DNA of 64,000 nucleotides from Bacillota bacterium (lineage in GTDB: Bacteria > Bacillota_I > Bacilli_A > RF39 > UBA660). This document shows positions 52,883-61,700 of the stretch, one piece after another; positions within the stretch are counted from its first letter, which is position 1, and each line of letters begins with the position of its first letter. The notes below the pieces were generated by a model, which was not told where the DNA came from, ran no database searches, and saw only the letters and a list, made by a program, of their open reading frames with translations. A program made the position numbers and the translations under genes. The DNA lies in the NCBI GenBank assembly GCA_015059335.1, contig SVAP01000001.1, positions 380,413 to 444,412 of the forward strand, in the 5' to 3' direction.

Positions 52883-53105
52883 TTTTTCCTCCTAATATTT
52901 TTGGTACTGGATCATATCCAAATCCTCCCCATGGATTACACTTTAAGATTCTTTTAATAGTTAAATAACTCCCTTTAATTATACCATGAACATTTAATGC
53001 TTCAATAGCATAATTTGAACAAGTAGGTATATACCTACATTTACTATGAGAATTAAATGGGATTTTTTGATATAATTTTATACAACCAATTAAAACATAT
53101 TTCAT
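52872..53105 (-). CDS. yidD: membrane protein insertion efficiency factor YidD
   Basis: 77 residues from the ATG after TAGGTGG; an in-frame ATG 36 bases upstream is ignored. Diagnostic: [33 protein letters not shown] and [13 protein letters not shown]. It aids YidC-dependent membrane insertion. First gene of a two-gene operon with the ZnuA-like lipoprotein, divergent from rnc. Confidence 0.95.
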   Translation of the reverse strand: MKYVLIGCIKLYQKIPFNSHSKCRYIPTCSNYAIEALNVHGIIKGSYLTIKRILKCNPWGGFGYDPVPKILGGKNEK

Positions 53106-53157
53106 GTAACCACCTATTATATATTTTACTATTTTTTTCATGATTAGAAAAGAAGAT

Positions 53158-53186
53158 TTGAAAAAAAAGTTGTTTTAATATATAAT
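53158..53186 (+). promoter_or_regulatory. sigma-A-type promoter of rnc
   Basis: TTGAAA, 17-base spacer, TATAAT, 17 bases before the ATG at 53204. Confidence 0.72.
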
Positions 53187-53203
53187 TGTATTAGGTGGTT
53201 GAC

Positions 53204-53872
53204 ATGAATTTTTTAAAAAAATATAATATAATTCCTAAAAGTATTAAATATTATAATATAGCATTTACACATAGTTCATATTCACATGAAAATAATTTAG
53301 ACTATAACTATGAAAGATTAGAATTTTTAGGTGATGCAGTTTTAGAATTAGTTGTTACTGATTACTTATTTAATAAATTAGATGTTAAAGAAGGAGAAAT
53401 GTCTAGGTTAAGGGCAAACTATGTATGTGAAAATGCACTATATAAATATGCTAAAGAAATAGAATTAAGTAAATTTATTAAGGTGGGTAATGGAGAAAAG
53501 CAATCTGGCGGTCAAGAAAAAAAAGCAATTATGGCTGATATTTTTGAGGCATTAATTGGTGCGATATATTTAGATTTGGGGTATAATAAAGCTAAACAAT
53601 TTATTGAAGAAGTAGTATTCCCGCATATAGAAAATAACGAAGAAAATGATTTTTTAAGAGATTATAAATCAGAATTACAAGAAAAAGTTCAAACAAATAA
53701 AAAGTCTGTAGAATATGAACTTATTGGAGAAAGTGGTCCTGCACACAACAAAACATTTGAAATGGCTGTTAAAATAGATGATATAGTATATGGAACAGCA
53801 AAAGCGAAAACAAAAAAAGAAGCAGAACAAATGGCTGCGAAAGTAGCGCTTGATAAAGAAGTATCAAATTAA
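53204..53872 (+). CDS. rnc: ribonuclease III
   Basis: 222 residues from the ATG after AGGTGG. Signature ERLEFLGDAVLELVVTDYL with catalytic acidic residues, second acidic site KAIMADIFEALIGAIYLD, and a C-terminal double-stranded RNA-binding domain (DYKSELQEKVQTNKKSVEY to KTKKEAEQMAAKVAL). It processes rRNA and structured mRNAs. rnc is often followed by smc, and here only one gene, an Rpn-type nuclease, intervenes. Confidence 0.97.
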   Translation: MNFLKKYNIIPKSIKYYNIAFTHSSYSHENNLDYNYERLEFLGDAVLELVVTDYLFNKLDVKEGEMSRLRANYVCENALYKYAKEIELSKFIKVGNGEKQSGGQEKKAIMADIFEALIGAIYLDLGYNKAKQFIEEVVFPHIENNEENDFLRDYKSELQEKVQTNKKSVEYELIGESGPAHNKTFEMAVKIDDIVYGTAKAKTKKEAEQMAAKVALDKEVSN

Positions 53873-54016
53873 TGATATTTCTTTTTGTTTATAAAAAAAT
53901 AAAAAAGTAGTAAAAAATAAAAAGAAAATATAAAAATATAAAGAAACAAAAAATTGTTTTGCATCTTTTAAAATATTAGTATAAACAATAGTTATAATAT
54001 GTAAAATCATCCATTT

Positions 54017-54042
54017 GAATAACACTTTTAATGATGTTATTC
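54017..54042 (+). promoter_or_regulatory. hairpin upstream of the Rpn-type gene
   Basis: GAATAACA and TGTTATTC around a 10-base loop, 11 bases ahead of the site GAGGTGAT. A TATAAT at 53993-53998 may be the -10. With no T-run it is not a terminator. Confidence 0.4.
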
Positions 54043-54063
54043 TGATGATGAGGTGATATTATT

Positions 54064-55050
54064 ATAGAATTTAAATTAAAACCAGGAAAGATAATACCAG
54101 CAACATATGATCCTGTATTTAAGGCTCTATTAACCGCAGATGAATGTAGGGAATATTTGGCAGACTTAATACATTTGGTGACTAAGATACCCAAAGATGA
54201 AATAATGGAAAATATGGAAATTAAAAATAGTGAACATATGAAAAGTCATATAAGAGAAAAAGGAAAAGTATCAGATTTAATAGTAGATGTAGATAATAAT
54301 AGAATAAATTTGGAATGTAATATGGAATATTATGACGGACTTTTTTCAAAAAATAATGCCTATCAACACAAACTAGCTGCAGAACAATTATTAGTTGGAG
54401 AAAATTGGGTGGATGAAAAAAAGATAATACAGATAAATTTTGATATGTTTACAAAATTTGATGAAAGAACAATAATAAAATTTATGATAATGGACGAAGA
54501 ACGACACATAGTAGAAACCAAAAACTTTGAAAAGTACCATGTTAACCTAGACTTAATTCGGAAATTATATTATAATGATAACAAGAAGTTAAGTAACGAA
54601 CAAAAAAGATTGTTGTTACTAGCGGTTGATGATAAGAAAGATATAGAAAAAATAGTTAAAGGCGATGATACTATGGAGAAAGCTAAAAATAAGTTAGTAG
54701 GTTTATCAGAAGATACAGAATTAGTGGGAATGTATGAAAAAGAGTTAATGGAGAAAAAGATAAGAAATACAATGATAAGAAGTGCGGAGATCGATGCTGA
54801 AAAAAGAGGATTGGCAAGAGGTATGGAAAAAGGTCTTGAAAGAGGAATTAAAGAAGGACTAGCACAAGGAATTGAAAAAGGAATTGAGCAAGGAATTGAA
54901 AAAGGCATTGAGCAAGGCATTGAACGAAGTAAAAAAAATATTGTTATGAATATGATTAAAAAGAATATGGATATTGATACAATTGCCGAGATAACAGAAT
55001 TATCAAGAGAAAATATTGAATCATATATAAGTTCAAGTAAAGATAATTAA
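54064..55050 (+). CDS. Rpn-family PD-(D/E)XK nuclease/transposase-like protein with ATA in place of ATG
   Basis: 328 residues if translation starts at ATA 54064, 6 bases after a perfect GAGGTGAT. The protein then begins with the family start xEFKLKPGKIIPATYDPVFKALLT. The next in-frame start (TTG 54157) would cut this conserved block. Nuclease core: KVSDLIVDVDNNRINLECNMEYYDG. A C-terminal repeat region follows, with GIEKGIEQGIEKGIEQ typical of Rpn/PDDEXK proteins. Rpn proteins cut DNA and promote RecA-independent recombination; some families act in phage defence. Either a rare ATA start or a start-codon mutation. Confidence 0.8.
   Translation: MEFKLKPGKIIPATYDPVFKALLTADECREYLADLIHLVTKIPKDEIMENMEIKNSEHMKSHIREKGKVSDLIVDVDNNRINLECNMEYYDGLFSKNNAYQHKLAAEQLLVGENWVDEKKIIQINFDMFTKFDERTIIKFMIMDEERHIVETKNFEKYHVNLDLIRKLYYNDNKKLSNEQKRLLLLAVDDKKDIEKIVKGDDTMEKAKNKLVGLSEDTELVGMYEKELMEKKIRNTMIRSAEIDAEKRGLARGMEKGLERGIKEGLAQGIEKGIEQGIEKGIEQGIERSKKNIVMNMIKKNMDIDTIAEITELSRENIESYISSSKDN
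54829..54927 (+). repeat. short tandem repeat inside the Rpn-type gene
   Basis: Units of about 12 bases with the form GGAATTGAAAAA or GGAATTGAGCAA, coding repeated G-I-E-(K/Q). Such tracts change length easily by slippage and stay in frame. Confidence 0.75.
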
Positions 55051-55065
55051 TTTTATCTTTTTTTT
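55039..55065 (+). terminator. intrinsic terminator
   Basis: AAAGATAA, 6-base loop, TTATCTTT, T-run. Confidence 0.8.
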
Positions 55066-55122
55066 AATATACAAAACCTTTAATTTATTATATAATTAAT
55101 TTACAGGCTAGGATGTGAGTGT

Positions 55123-58065
55123 ATGTATTTAAAACAAATTAAGACTGTAGGTTTTAAAAGTTTTGCTGATGAAATAAATATTGATTTATCAACTGGAATA
55201 ACAGGTATTGTTGGACCTAATGGTTCTGGTAAAAGTAATGTTGTTGATGCAGTGCGTTGGGTATTAGGAGAACAATCTGTTAAATCATTACGTGGTGAAG
55301 GTGCGATGAGTGACATTATTTTTTCTGGTAGTGAAAAAAGAAAAGGTTCTAACTATGCATCGGTTAATTTGATTTTTAATAACGAAGATAAATATTTACC
55401 TATAGAATATAATGAAGTATCTGTAAAAAGAGTATTATATAAAGATGGTGAAAATGAATATTTTATTAATAATTCAAAGTGTAGATTAAAAGATATTACT
55501 GATTTGTTTATCGATAGTGGTGTAGGTAAAGAATCGTTTAATATTATTTCACAAGGAGAAATAGGTGAAATTCTAAGTAACAAACCAGAAGATAGAAGAA
55601 TAATATTTGAAGAAGCCGCAGGAGTATTAAAATATAAAAAAAGAAAAGAAGAGGCAATAAGAAAATTAGAAAGAACACATGAAAATTTATCAAGAGTTAA
55701 TGACATTATTTCAGAATTAGAAATACAAGTCGAACCATTAAAAAAACAAAAAGAAACAGCTGAAATATATCTTAATAGTAAAAAAGAGTTAGAAAACTAT
55801 GAAGTGGCTTTAATTGCGCATGATATAGATACAATAAATTATGAATATCAAAAGAGTAAAGAAAGAATTAATGAATTAAATAATGAATTAAGTAGTTTGT
55901 CTAGTTCTAATTTAACTGAAGATGCAGAGTTAACAAATAAAAAAATAGAATTATCTAATATCGATAAAGAAATATATAATAACAATCAATTATTAATTAA
56001 TGTTAGTAGTAGGGTAGAAAGATTAAATGGTGAAAAAAATTTAATATTAGAACGTGAAAAGAATAATGTTAATGATATAGAGTTACATAACAAAATTGTT
56101 TCATTGCAAGAACAATTATTAAATTCTAATAATAACATATTGTTATTACAACAAGAATTAGATACGTTAAAAAGTAATCTAGATGAGGTAAATACACTAA
56201 TTACACAAAGTGATGAAAATATTAAAAAAGTAAAACAAGACAAATTATATACTTCAGATGAATTAAACAATAAAAACCGATATGAAAATGAATTGAAATT
56301 CAAAATAGAAGTTTTAGAAAAAGCAATTGAAACTGATAGTGGATTATCATATGGAGTAAAAAGTGTATTACATAATCCAAGATTAGATGGGATTAAAGGA
56401 ATAATTGGTAAAATAATAGATGTGGAAGAAACATATACTAAAGCAATAGATATCGCACTAGGTGGCGCAAAAGAATACATAATTACTGAAACAAAGAAAA
56501 ATGCAGTAGAAGCAATAGAATATTTAAAAAATAATAATTTAGGTAGAGCAACATTCTTCCCACTAGAAGTAATTCAACCTAGAAAAATAGAAGATAATAT
56601 TTTAGATATTTTAAATAATTTAAACGGCTTTATTGGTGTAGCAGAAACCTTAGTTAAATATGATAAAATATATGAAAATATTATTTTAAATCAATTAGGT
56701 AATGTTATAATAGCTAGAAATATAGATGATGCCAATAACATTAGTTCAAAAATCAGTCATAGATACAAAATAGTAACTTTAGATGGAGAATTAGTAAATG
56801 TTGGTGGTTCTATTACCGGTGGTAGATATAAAAATAAAACAAGTAATATATTAAATCAAAAATATGAATTAGATGATTTAAATAGAAAATTACTTGAAAC
56901 TATTAATAACATTAATATAAAAGAAGAAAAAATAAATCAACTAGATTATAATTTAAAACAAATAGAAGAAAAAAAATATCAATATACATCTAAAAGAATT
57001 GAAATAGAAGAAATTATCAAAAATAAAAATAAACTATTAAATGAATATATAAATAAAAAAGAATATTATGAAAAAGAAATAAGTCATTATAATAACGACA
57101 TTGGTGATACTCATAATTTAATTATGACAGAATATTATGATGAATTAAGAAAAAAAGAAGAATTAGAAAATATTTTAAACAACTTAATACAAAAGAAAAA
57201 TAATTTATCAATTATTATTAGTGATATGGAGTCTTCAATAAAAAAAGTAAATTCTAATTATAATAAATTACAAAACGAATTAAAAGAATTAGAAATTAAA
57301 ATTAATAAAGATGACGTTAAACTAGACAACTTATTAAATACTTTAAATGAAGATTATTCAATGACGTTTGAAAGGGCTAAAGAACGTTATAAACTAGAAA
57401 TAGAAGAAAGTGTTGCTCGTGCAAAAGTTAGTGAATTAAAAAATACAATTAAAAATTTGGGAGTTGTAAATGTTTTAGCAATTGAAGAATTTGAAAAAGT
57501 TAATGTTAGATTTGAATTTTTAACAAATCAAAAACAAGATTTATTTAAAGCTGAAAATATGCTTTTAGAAATTATAAATGAAATGGATACAGTTATGAAA
57601 ACAGAATTCATGTCTACATTTGAACGTATTCAAATTGAATTTACAAATGTTTTTAGAACTCTATTTGGTGGTGGAACAGCTGAATTAAAACTTACTGAAC
57701 CTACAAATATATTAGAAACTGGTATAGATATAATTGCATGTCCTCCTGGTAAAAAATTATCACATATTTCACTATTATCTGGTGGAGAAAAGACACTTAC
57801 CGCAATTAGTTTATTATTTGCGATACTTAGAATTAAAACTGTTCCATTCTGTATACTTGATGAAGTTGAAGCTGCACTAGATGAAGTCAATGTAGATAGA
57901 TTTGGTGAATATGTTGAAACCTTAAAAGGTAAAACTCAATTTATAATAATCACTCATAAAAAGAAAACAATGGAATATGTTGATTACTTATATGGGATTA
58001 CAATGCAAGAATCTGGTATAAGTAAATTAGTTAGTGTAAAATTAGAAGATATCAAAGAAAATTAA
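55123..58065 (+). CDS. smc: chromosome partition protein Smc
   Basis: 980 residues. Walker A GPNGSGKSNVVDAVRWVLGE, first coiled coil, hinge (IKGIIGKIIDVEETYTKAID to VGGSITGGRYK), second coiled coil, signature LLSGGEKTLTAISLLFAI and Walker B CILDEVEAALDEVNVDRF. Partner of ScpA and ScpB at 23.8-25.1 kb. About 200 residues shorter than B. subtilis Smc (1186); both heads and the hinge are intact, so the loss is in the coiled-coil arms. The start follows AGGATGTGAG. Confidence 0.96.
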   Translation: MYLKQIKTVGFKSFADEINIDLSTGITGIVGPNGSGKSNVVDAVRWVLGEQSVKSLRGEGAMSDIIFSGSEKRKGSNYASVNLIFNNEDKYLPIEYNEVSVKRVLYKDGENEYFINNSKCRLKDITDLFIDSGVGKESFNIISQGEIGEILSNKPEDRRIIFEEAAGVLKYKKRKEEAIRKLERTHENLSRVNDIISELEIQVEPLKKQKETAEIYLNSKKELENYEVALIAHDIDTINYEYQKSKERINELNNELSSLSSSNLTEDAELTNKKIELSNIDKEIYNNNQLLINVSSRVERLNGEKNLILEREKNNVNDIELHNKIVSLQEQLLNSNNNILLLQQELDTLKSNLDEVNTLITQSDENIKKVKQDKLYTSDELNNKNRYENELKFKIEVLEKAIETDSGLSYGVKSVLHNPRLDGIKGIIGKIIDVEETYTKAIDIALGGAKEYIITETKKNAVEAIEYLKNNNLGRATFFPLEVIQPRKIEDNILDILNNLNGFIGVAETLVKYDKIYENIILNQLGNVIIARNIDDANNISSKISHRYKIVTLDGELVNVGGSITGGRYKNKTSNILNQKYELDDLNRKLLETINNINIKEEKINQLDYNLKQIEEKKYQYTSKRIEIEEIIKNKNKLLNEYINKKEYYEKEISHYNNDIGDTHNLIMTEYYDELRKKEELENILNNLIQKKNNLSIIISDMESSIKKVNSNYNKLQNELKELEIKINKDDVKLDNLLNTLNEDYSMTFERAKERYKLEIEESVARAKVSELKNTIKNLGVVNVLAIEEFEKVNVRFEFLTNQKQDLFKAENMLLEIINEMDTVMKTEFMSTFERIQIEFTNVFRTLFGGGTAELKLTEPTNILETGIDIIACPPGKKLSHISLLSGGEKTLTAISLLFAILRIKTVPFCILDEVEAALDEVNVDRFGEYVETLKGKTQFIIITHKKKTMEYVDYLYGITMQESGISKLVSVKLEDIKEN

Positions 58066-58081
58066 AAGAAAGGGATATTAT

Positions 58082-59062
58082 ATGAAAGTATGTGTTATTG
58101 GTGGAGCTGGCTACATAGGTAGCCATGCAGTATATGAACTTATTCGTGATGGACATGAAGTTGTTGTAATAGATAATTTATCTACTGGAAAAAAAGAAAT
58201 GGTTCATAAAGATGCTAAGTTTTATCTTGGAGATATTACAATAGCAGAAAATTTAAAAGAAATATTTAAACAAGAATGCGAAATAAAACCATTTGATGTT
58301 GTAATGCATTTTGCAGCTAAATTAATAGTTCCAGAAAGTGTAGAACAACCTTTAGAATATTATTACAATAATGTTGAAGGTGTTAGAATAATGCTTTCAG
58401 TTATGAAGGATTTTAATATTAAAAATGTTGTATTTTCATCAACTGCAGCAGTTTATGGTGAACCAGAAAAAGAAATTTGCGAAGAAACAGACAGAACTAA
58501 TCCTATTAATCCATATGGTGAAACAAAACTTGCTTCAGAAAAACTAATTAAATGGGTTTGTGAAAGATATAATATGAATTATTGTATCTTTAGATATTTT
58601 AATGTTGCTGGTGCGGATGAAAGTTTAGAAATTGGTTTAAACAAAGATAATCTTACGCATATAGTACCAGTAACCGTACAAACTGCTTTAGGTATTCGTG
58701 ATAAAATGATAGTTTTTGGAAATGATTACGATACTAAAGATGGTACATGTGTTAGAGATTATATACATGTTTCAGATCTTGCATATGCACATGTGTTAGG
58801 TGCTAAATACTTAGTAAATAACAACAAAAGTTTACTTGTTAATCTAGGTTCTAACGAAGGTTATTCAGTTTTAGAAATAATAAAAGAAGTAGAAAAATAT
58901 TATAAAGTAAATTATGAAATAGGAGAAAGAAGAGCAGGTGATCCAGCCAAATTAATTGCATCAAATAACAAAGCTAAAGAATTACTAGGATGGACACCTA
59001 AAAGAAACTTAAGCGACATAATAAAAAGTGATATTAATTATAGAATTAAAATTAAGGACTAA
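58082..59062 (+). CDS. galE: UDP-glucose 4-epimerase
   Basis: 326 residues. NAD-binding VIGGAGYIGSHAVYELI, VVIDNLSTG, catalytic SSTAAVYG and NPYGETKLASE (Tyr-x-x-x-Lys), FRYFNVAGAD, and VRDYIHVSDLA. It interconverts UDP-glucose and UDP-galactose for glycan precursors and galactose use. It follows smc by 16 bases with its own site AAGAAAGGGA. ftsY, often after smc, is not present. Confidence 0.95.
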   Translation: MKVCVIGGAGYIGSHAVYELIRDGHEVVVIDNLSTGKKEMVHKDAKFYLGDITIAENLKEIFKQECEIKPFDVVMHFAAKLIVPESVEQPLEYYYNNVEGVRIMLSVMKDFNIKNVVFSSTAAVYGEPEKEICEETDRTNPINPYGETKLASEKLIKWVCERYNMNYCIFRYFNVAGADESLEIGLNKDNLTHIVPVTVQTALGIRDKMIVFGNDYDTKDGTCVRDYIHVSDLAYAHVLGAKYLVNNNKSLLVNLGSNEGYSVLEIIKEVEKYYKVNYEIGERRAGDPAKLIASNNKAKELLGWTPKRNLSDIIKSDINYRIKIKD

Positions 59063-59075
59063 TTAGTCCTTTTTT
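59054..59075 (+). terminator. intrinsic terminator
   Basis: AAGGACT, AATT, AGTCCTT and T-run, overlapping the galE stop. Confidence 0.8.
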
Positions 59076-59122
59076 GTATAAAAAAATATATTAAAGCAAA
59101 AAATAAATACGAGAGTGATACT

Positions 59123-60226
59123 ATGGATAATAATAAAAAATTTGGATTATCATCATTTATATTATTTTTTGCTAAAACAATGATAGAAGTATTTATACCA
59201 ATTATTTTATATAATAGAGGATTTAATATAACAGAAATTCTAATTTATATGATGTTTCAATACTTTTTAGCGATTATAATTACATATATAATTCCTAAAA
59301 TTGATAATATAGTAAAATATAAAGGTCTAATAATAATTAACACCATTTTCTATGTGATAACATATATATTTTTATTTAATATGAACAATAACGTTATTAA
59401 TCTTTTTTTTCTTTCACTTTTCTATACAATACATACAACTATATTTTGGATATTAAGACATATCTATATGATAGAATTATACCCGATGAATAACTTATCA
59501 AAATCAGTAGGAAATATATTAATAATTACAGAATTAGCATTCTTATTTTCATCATATATTGGAGCTTTTATTCTAGAAAATTATGGGAATATAATACTTA
59601 TAACTATATCTTCAATACTACTCATATTAGGAAATATAATATTATTATCAACAAAAATTAAAAATGTGGATAGTAAAATAAATTTTAATATATTAAAAAG
59701 AATACCTAAAAAAAATATATTATTTTTTCTACTAGAACAATTTAAAGTTATCGCACTTTTTATATTTCCGCTTTATTTAACAATTTATTTAAAGGTAGAT
59801 TATAAATTTATTGGTACCTTTAATATATTAATATCAGTATCTAGTATAATTTTTATTTTCATTTTTTCTAGGATTATGAACAAAAAGAAAAAATCCTACC
59901 TATTTATCACAACATTAATATATTGTATATTATGGATTTTAAAAATAAATATAAATATAAAAATTATAATCTTATTAATTGCATTATTAGAAGGTATAGT
60001 ATCAAAATTATATCAAACATCAGTCACAAGATTTATGTATGCCTTAGGTAAACATTATGACACTTTAGAATATGTAACAATAACTGAAATATTATTTAAT
60101 CTTATGAGACTAATTATTATTTTATTTATGTTTATATTTATTAAAGATTTAAAAATTATATTATATATATGCATAGTAGGATTATTTTTAACTGGAATAG
60201 TAAAATTTAACGATATGAATGATTAA
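59123..60226 (+). CDS. multi-spanning membrane protein, MFS-like
   Basis: 367 residues with about ten to eleven hydrophobic segments and very Ile/Leu/Phe-rich composition. FFAKTMIEVFIPIILYNRGFNITEIL at the N-terminus and a middle basic loop (LKRIPKKN) divide it into two halves, as in major facilitator proteins. No substrate motif seen. It could also be a different multi-spanning family. Confidence 0.6.
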   Translation: MDNNKKFGLSSFILFFAKTMIEVFIPIILYNRGFNITEILIYMMFQYFLAIIITYIIPKIDNIVKYKGLIIINTIFYVITYIFLFNMNNNVINLFFLSLFYTIHTTIFWILRHIYMIELYPMNNLSKSVGNILIITELAFLFSSYIGAFILENYGNIILITISSILLILGNIILLSTKIKNVDSKINFNILKRIPKKNILFFLLEQFKVIALFIFPLYLTIYLKVDYKFIGTFNILISVSSIIFIFIFSRIMNKKKKSYLFITTLIYCILWILKININIKIIILLIALLEGIVSKLYQTSVTRFMYALGKHYDTLEYVTITEILFNLMRLIIILFMFIFIKDLKIILYICIVGLFLTGIVKFNDMND

Positions 60227-60250
60227 TAGTGTAAACTGTGTCAAAAGGGA

Positions 60251-60280
60251 TTGACTATAAATTAAAAAGTCATGTATAAT
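60251..60280 (+). promoter_or_regulatory. sigma-A-type promoter
   Basis: TTGACT, 18-base spacer, TATAAT; 27 bases before the ATG at 60308. Confidence 0.75.
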
Positions 60281-60307
60281 TTAAATATAATAGAAGGAGT
60301 GATAAAA

Positions 60308-61579
60308 ATGGAAGAAAAGAAAATAAGTAGAAATATTATATTTTCTGTAGTAGCTGTATTACTATTAGTTGTAGTAGTAGCAGGGGCAACATATGCATAC
60401 TTTACAGCAACAGCAAGTACAGCTAAACAAGAAGTTAAAACAGGATCATTGGCAATGGGATTTGAAAGTGGAGAATTCTTAAGAGCAGACGCATTAATGC
60501 CAATATCAGACAGTGAAATTAAAACAAAAGCAGCAGAATTAGATTTTTCTGTAACAAACGAAGGAACAGAACATATGAATCTAACAATAAGTCTAACAGA
60601 TATCGAAATATCAGATGATTTAAAAGATGTAGACTTTAGATGGGGATTATACAATAAAGATACAGGTAATGGATTAGCATTTGGTGCATTTAAAGATATC
60701 GGTACATCTAAATCAATGGTAATATATGAAAATACAATAATAGATGCAGTACTAGATGAAAATGAAGAAGACATAACAAAAAACTATACATTAAGAGTAT
60801 GGATACATGATGATGGAGCAAATCAAAACCACATGCAAGGAGAAACATTCAGTGCGAAAGTTACTGTAGATGGTGAACCAGTTAAATATGCACCAGAAGA
60901 ATGTTTTGATTTTGATTCAAGCACTGGAACAGTGTCATATTATAATGCAGAAAATACAGTATGTCCTAGAGATGTTATTGCAGTGCCAAGAACTATTGAT
61001 GGTGTTGAAGTAACAAAACTCAGAAATTTTATGAATTGTGATGGAAATTGTCCTGATGAAATTGATCCAAGTAGCATAATATTACCAAATACAGTGAAAA
61101 CAGTTGCTGGCGAAACATTTACTTATTATGGTTACGAACATACTATAACAATACCAGAAGGTGTTACGCATATAGACGTATTTGTTGGTGCATCGAATGT
61201 TTATATACCAGAAACTGTTACAAGTTTAGGCGATGGTAATAGAACTTTCCAAGAATGTGACATATCGTTAATAATAATTCCAGGAAGTGTTACAACAATT
61301 AATAAAGGTTTCCTTGTATATAATTATATTGAAACAGGTGTTTTAGATGTAATATTAATGGATGGTGTTACAACTATAGCAAATGATGCTTTTATAGATA
61401 ATGATGCTTATTTACGTGTTGAATACCCTTCAAGTGTTACATCAGTACCTCTTGAATTTGAAGGACAAGATATATTAAATGATATTGATGAATTAGTAGT
61501 ACGTGGTAAAACATGGAGTGATGTAGAAAACAATCCTAGTCTTGCTGGTATTCCAAGTAATGCAATATTTAGACCATAA
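60308..61579 (+). CDS. TasA/camelysin-like module fused to a BspA-type leucine-rich repeat
   Basis: 423 residues from the ATG after GAAGGAGTG. Signal-type N-terminus ending GATYAYFTATAS. The module (about 25-200) shares LRADALMPI, FRWGLYNK, LRVWIHDD and NQNHMQGETFSAKVTV with the proteins at 50.4 and 61.7 kb. From about 235 on, LRR_5-type repeats appear: SSIILPNTVKTV, HTITIPEGVTHI, VYIPETVTSLG, IIIPGSVTTI, VILMDGVTTI. Probably an exported surface subunit whose repeat forms the binding part. It has its own promoter and a terminator. Confidence 0.85.
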   Translation: MEEKKISRNIIFSVVAVLLLVVVVAGATYAYFTATASTAKQEVKTGSLAMGFESGEFLRADALMPISDSEIKTKAAELDFSVTNEGTEHMNLTISLTDIEISDDLKDVDFRWGLYNKDTGNGLAFGAFKDIGTSKSMVIYENTIIDAVLDENEEDITKNYTLRVWIHDDGANQNHMQGETFSAKVTVDGEPVKYAPEECFDFDSSTGTVSYYNAENTVCPRDVIAVPRTIDGVEVTKLRNFMNCDGNCPDEIDPSSIILPNTVKTVAGETFTYYGYEHTITIPEGVTHIDVFVGASNVYIPETVTSLGDGNRTFQECDISLIIIPGSVTTINKGFLVYNYIETGVLDVILMDGVTTIANDAFIDNDAYLRVEYPSSVTSVPLEFEGQDILNDIDELVVRGKTWSDVENNPSLAGIPSNAIFRP

Positions 61580-61589
61580 TTAAAATATT

Positions 61590-61619
61590 AACAGAAAGAA
61601 AATTCTTTCTGTTTTTTTT
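61590..61619 (+). terminator. intrinsic terminator
   Basis: AACAGAAAGAA, AA, TTCTTTCTGTT and T-run. Confidence 0.88.
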
Positions 61620-61649
61620 GTCATTAAATGTCAAATGAAATTATTAATA

Positions 61650-61678
61650 TTGAAATAAATATTAAAGAATGATAAAAT
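61650..61678 (+). promoter_or_regulatory. sigma-A-type promoter
   Basis: TTGAAA, 17-base spacer, TAAAAT, 22 bases before the ATG at 61701. Confidence 0.68.
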
Positions 61679-61700
61679 TAATAATAGAATAGGTGATTAT

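Noticed and set aside
53100..53206. Inverted repeat TAGGTGGTT between yidD and rnc as an operator
   Set aside because: Each arm is simply the ribosome-binding site of one of the two divergent genes, and they lie in different transcripts.
55986..56480. Minus-strand frame of about 164 codons inside smc
   Set aside because: Shadow of the coding strand; no ribosome site, no recognisable product.
60262..60774. Minus-strand frame of about 170 codons inside the TasA-like/LRR gene
   Set aside because: Antisense shadow of a gene with clear promoter, ribosome site and family motifs.
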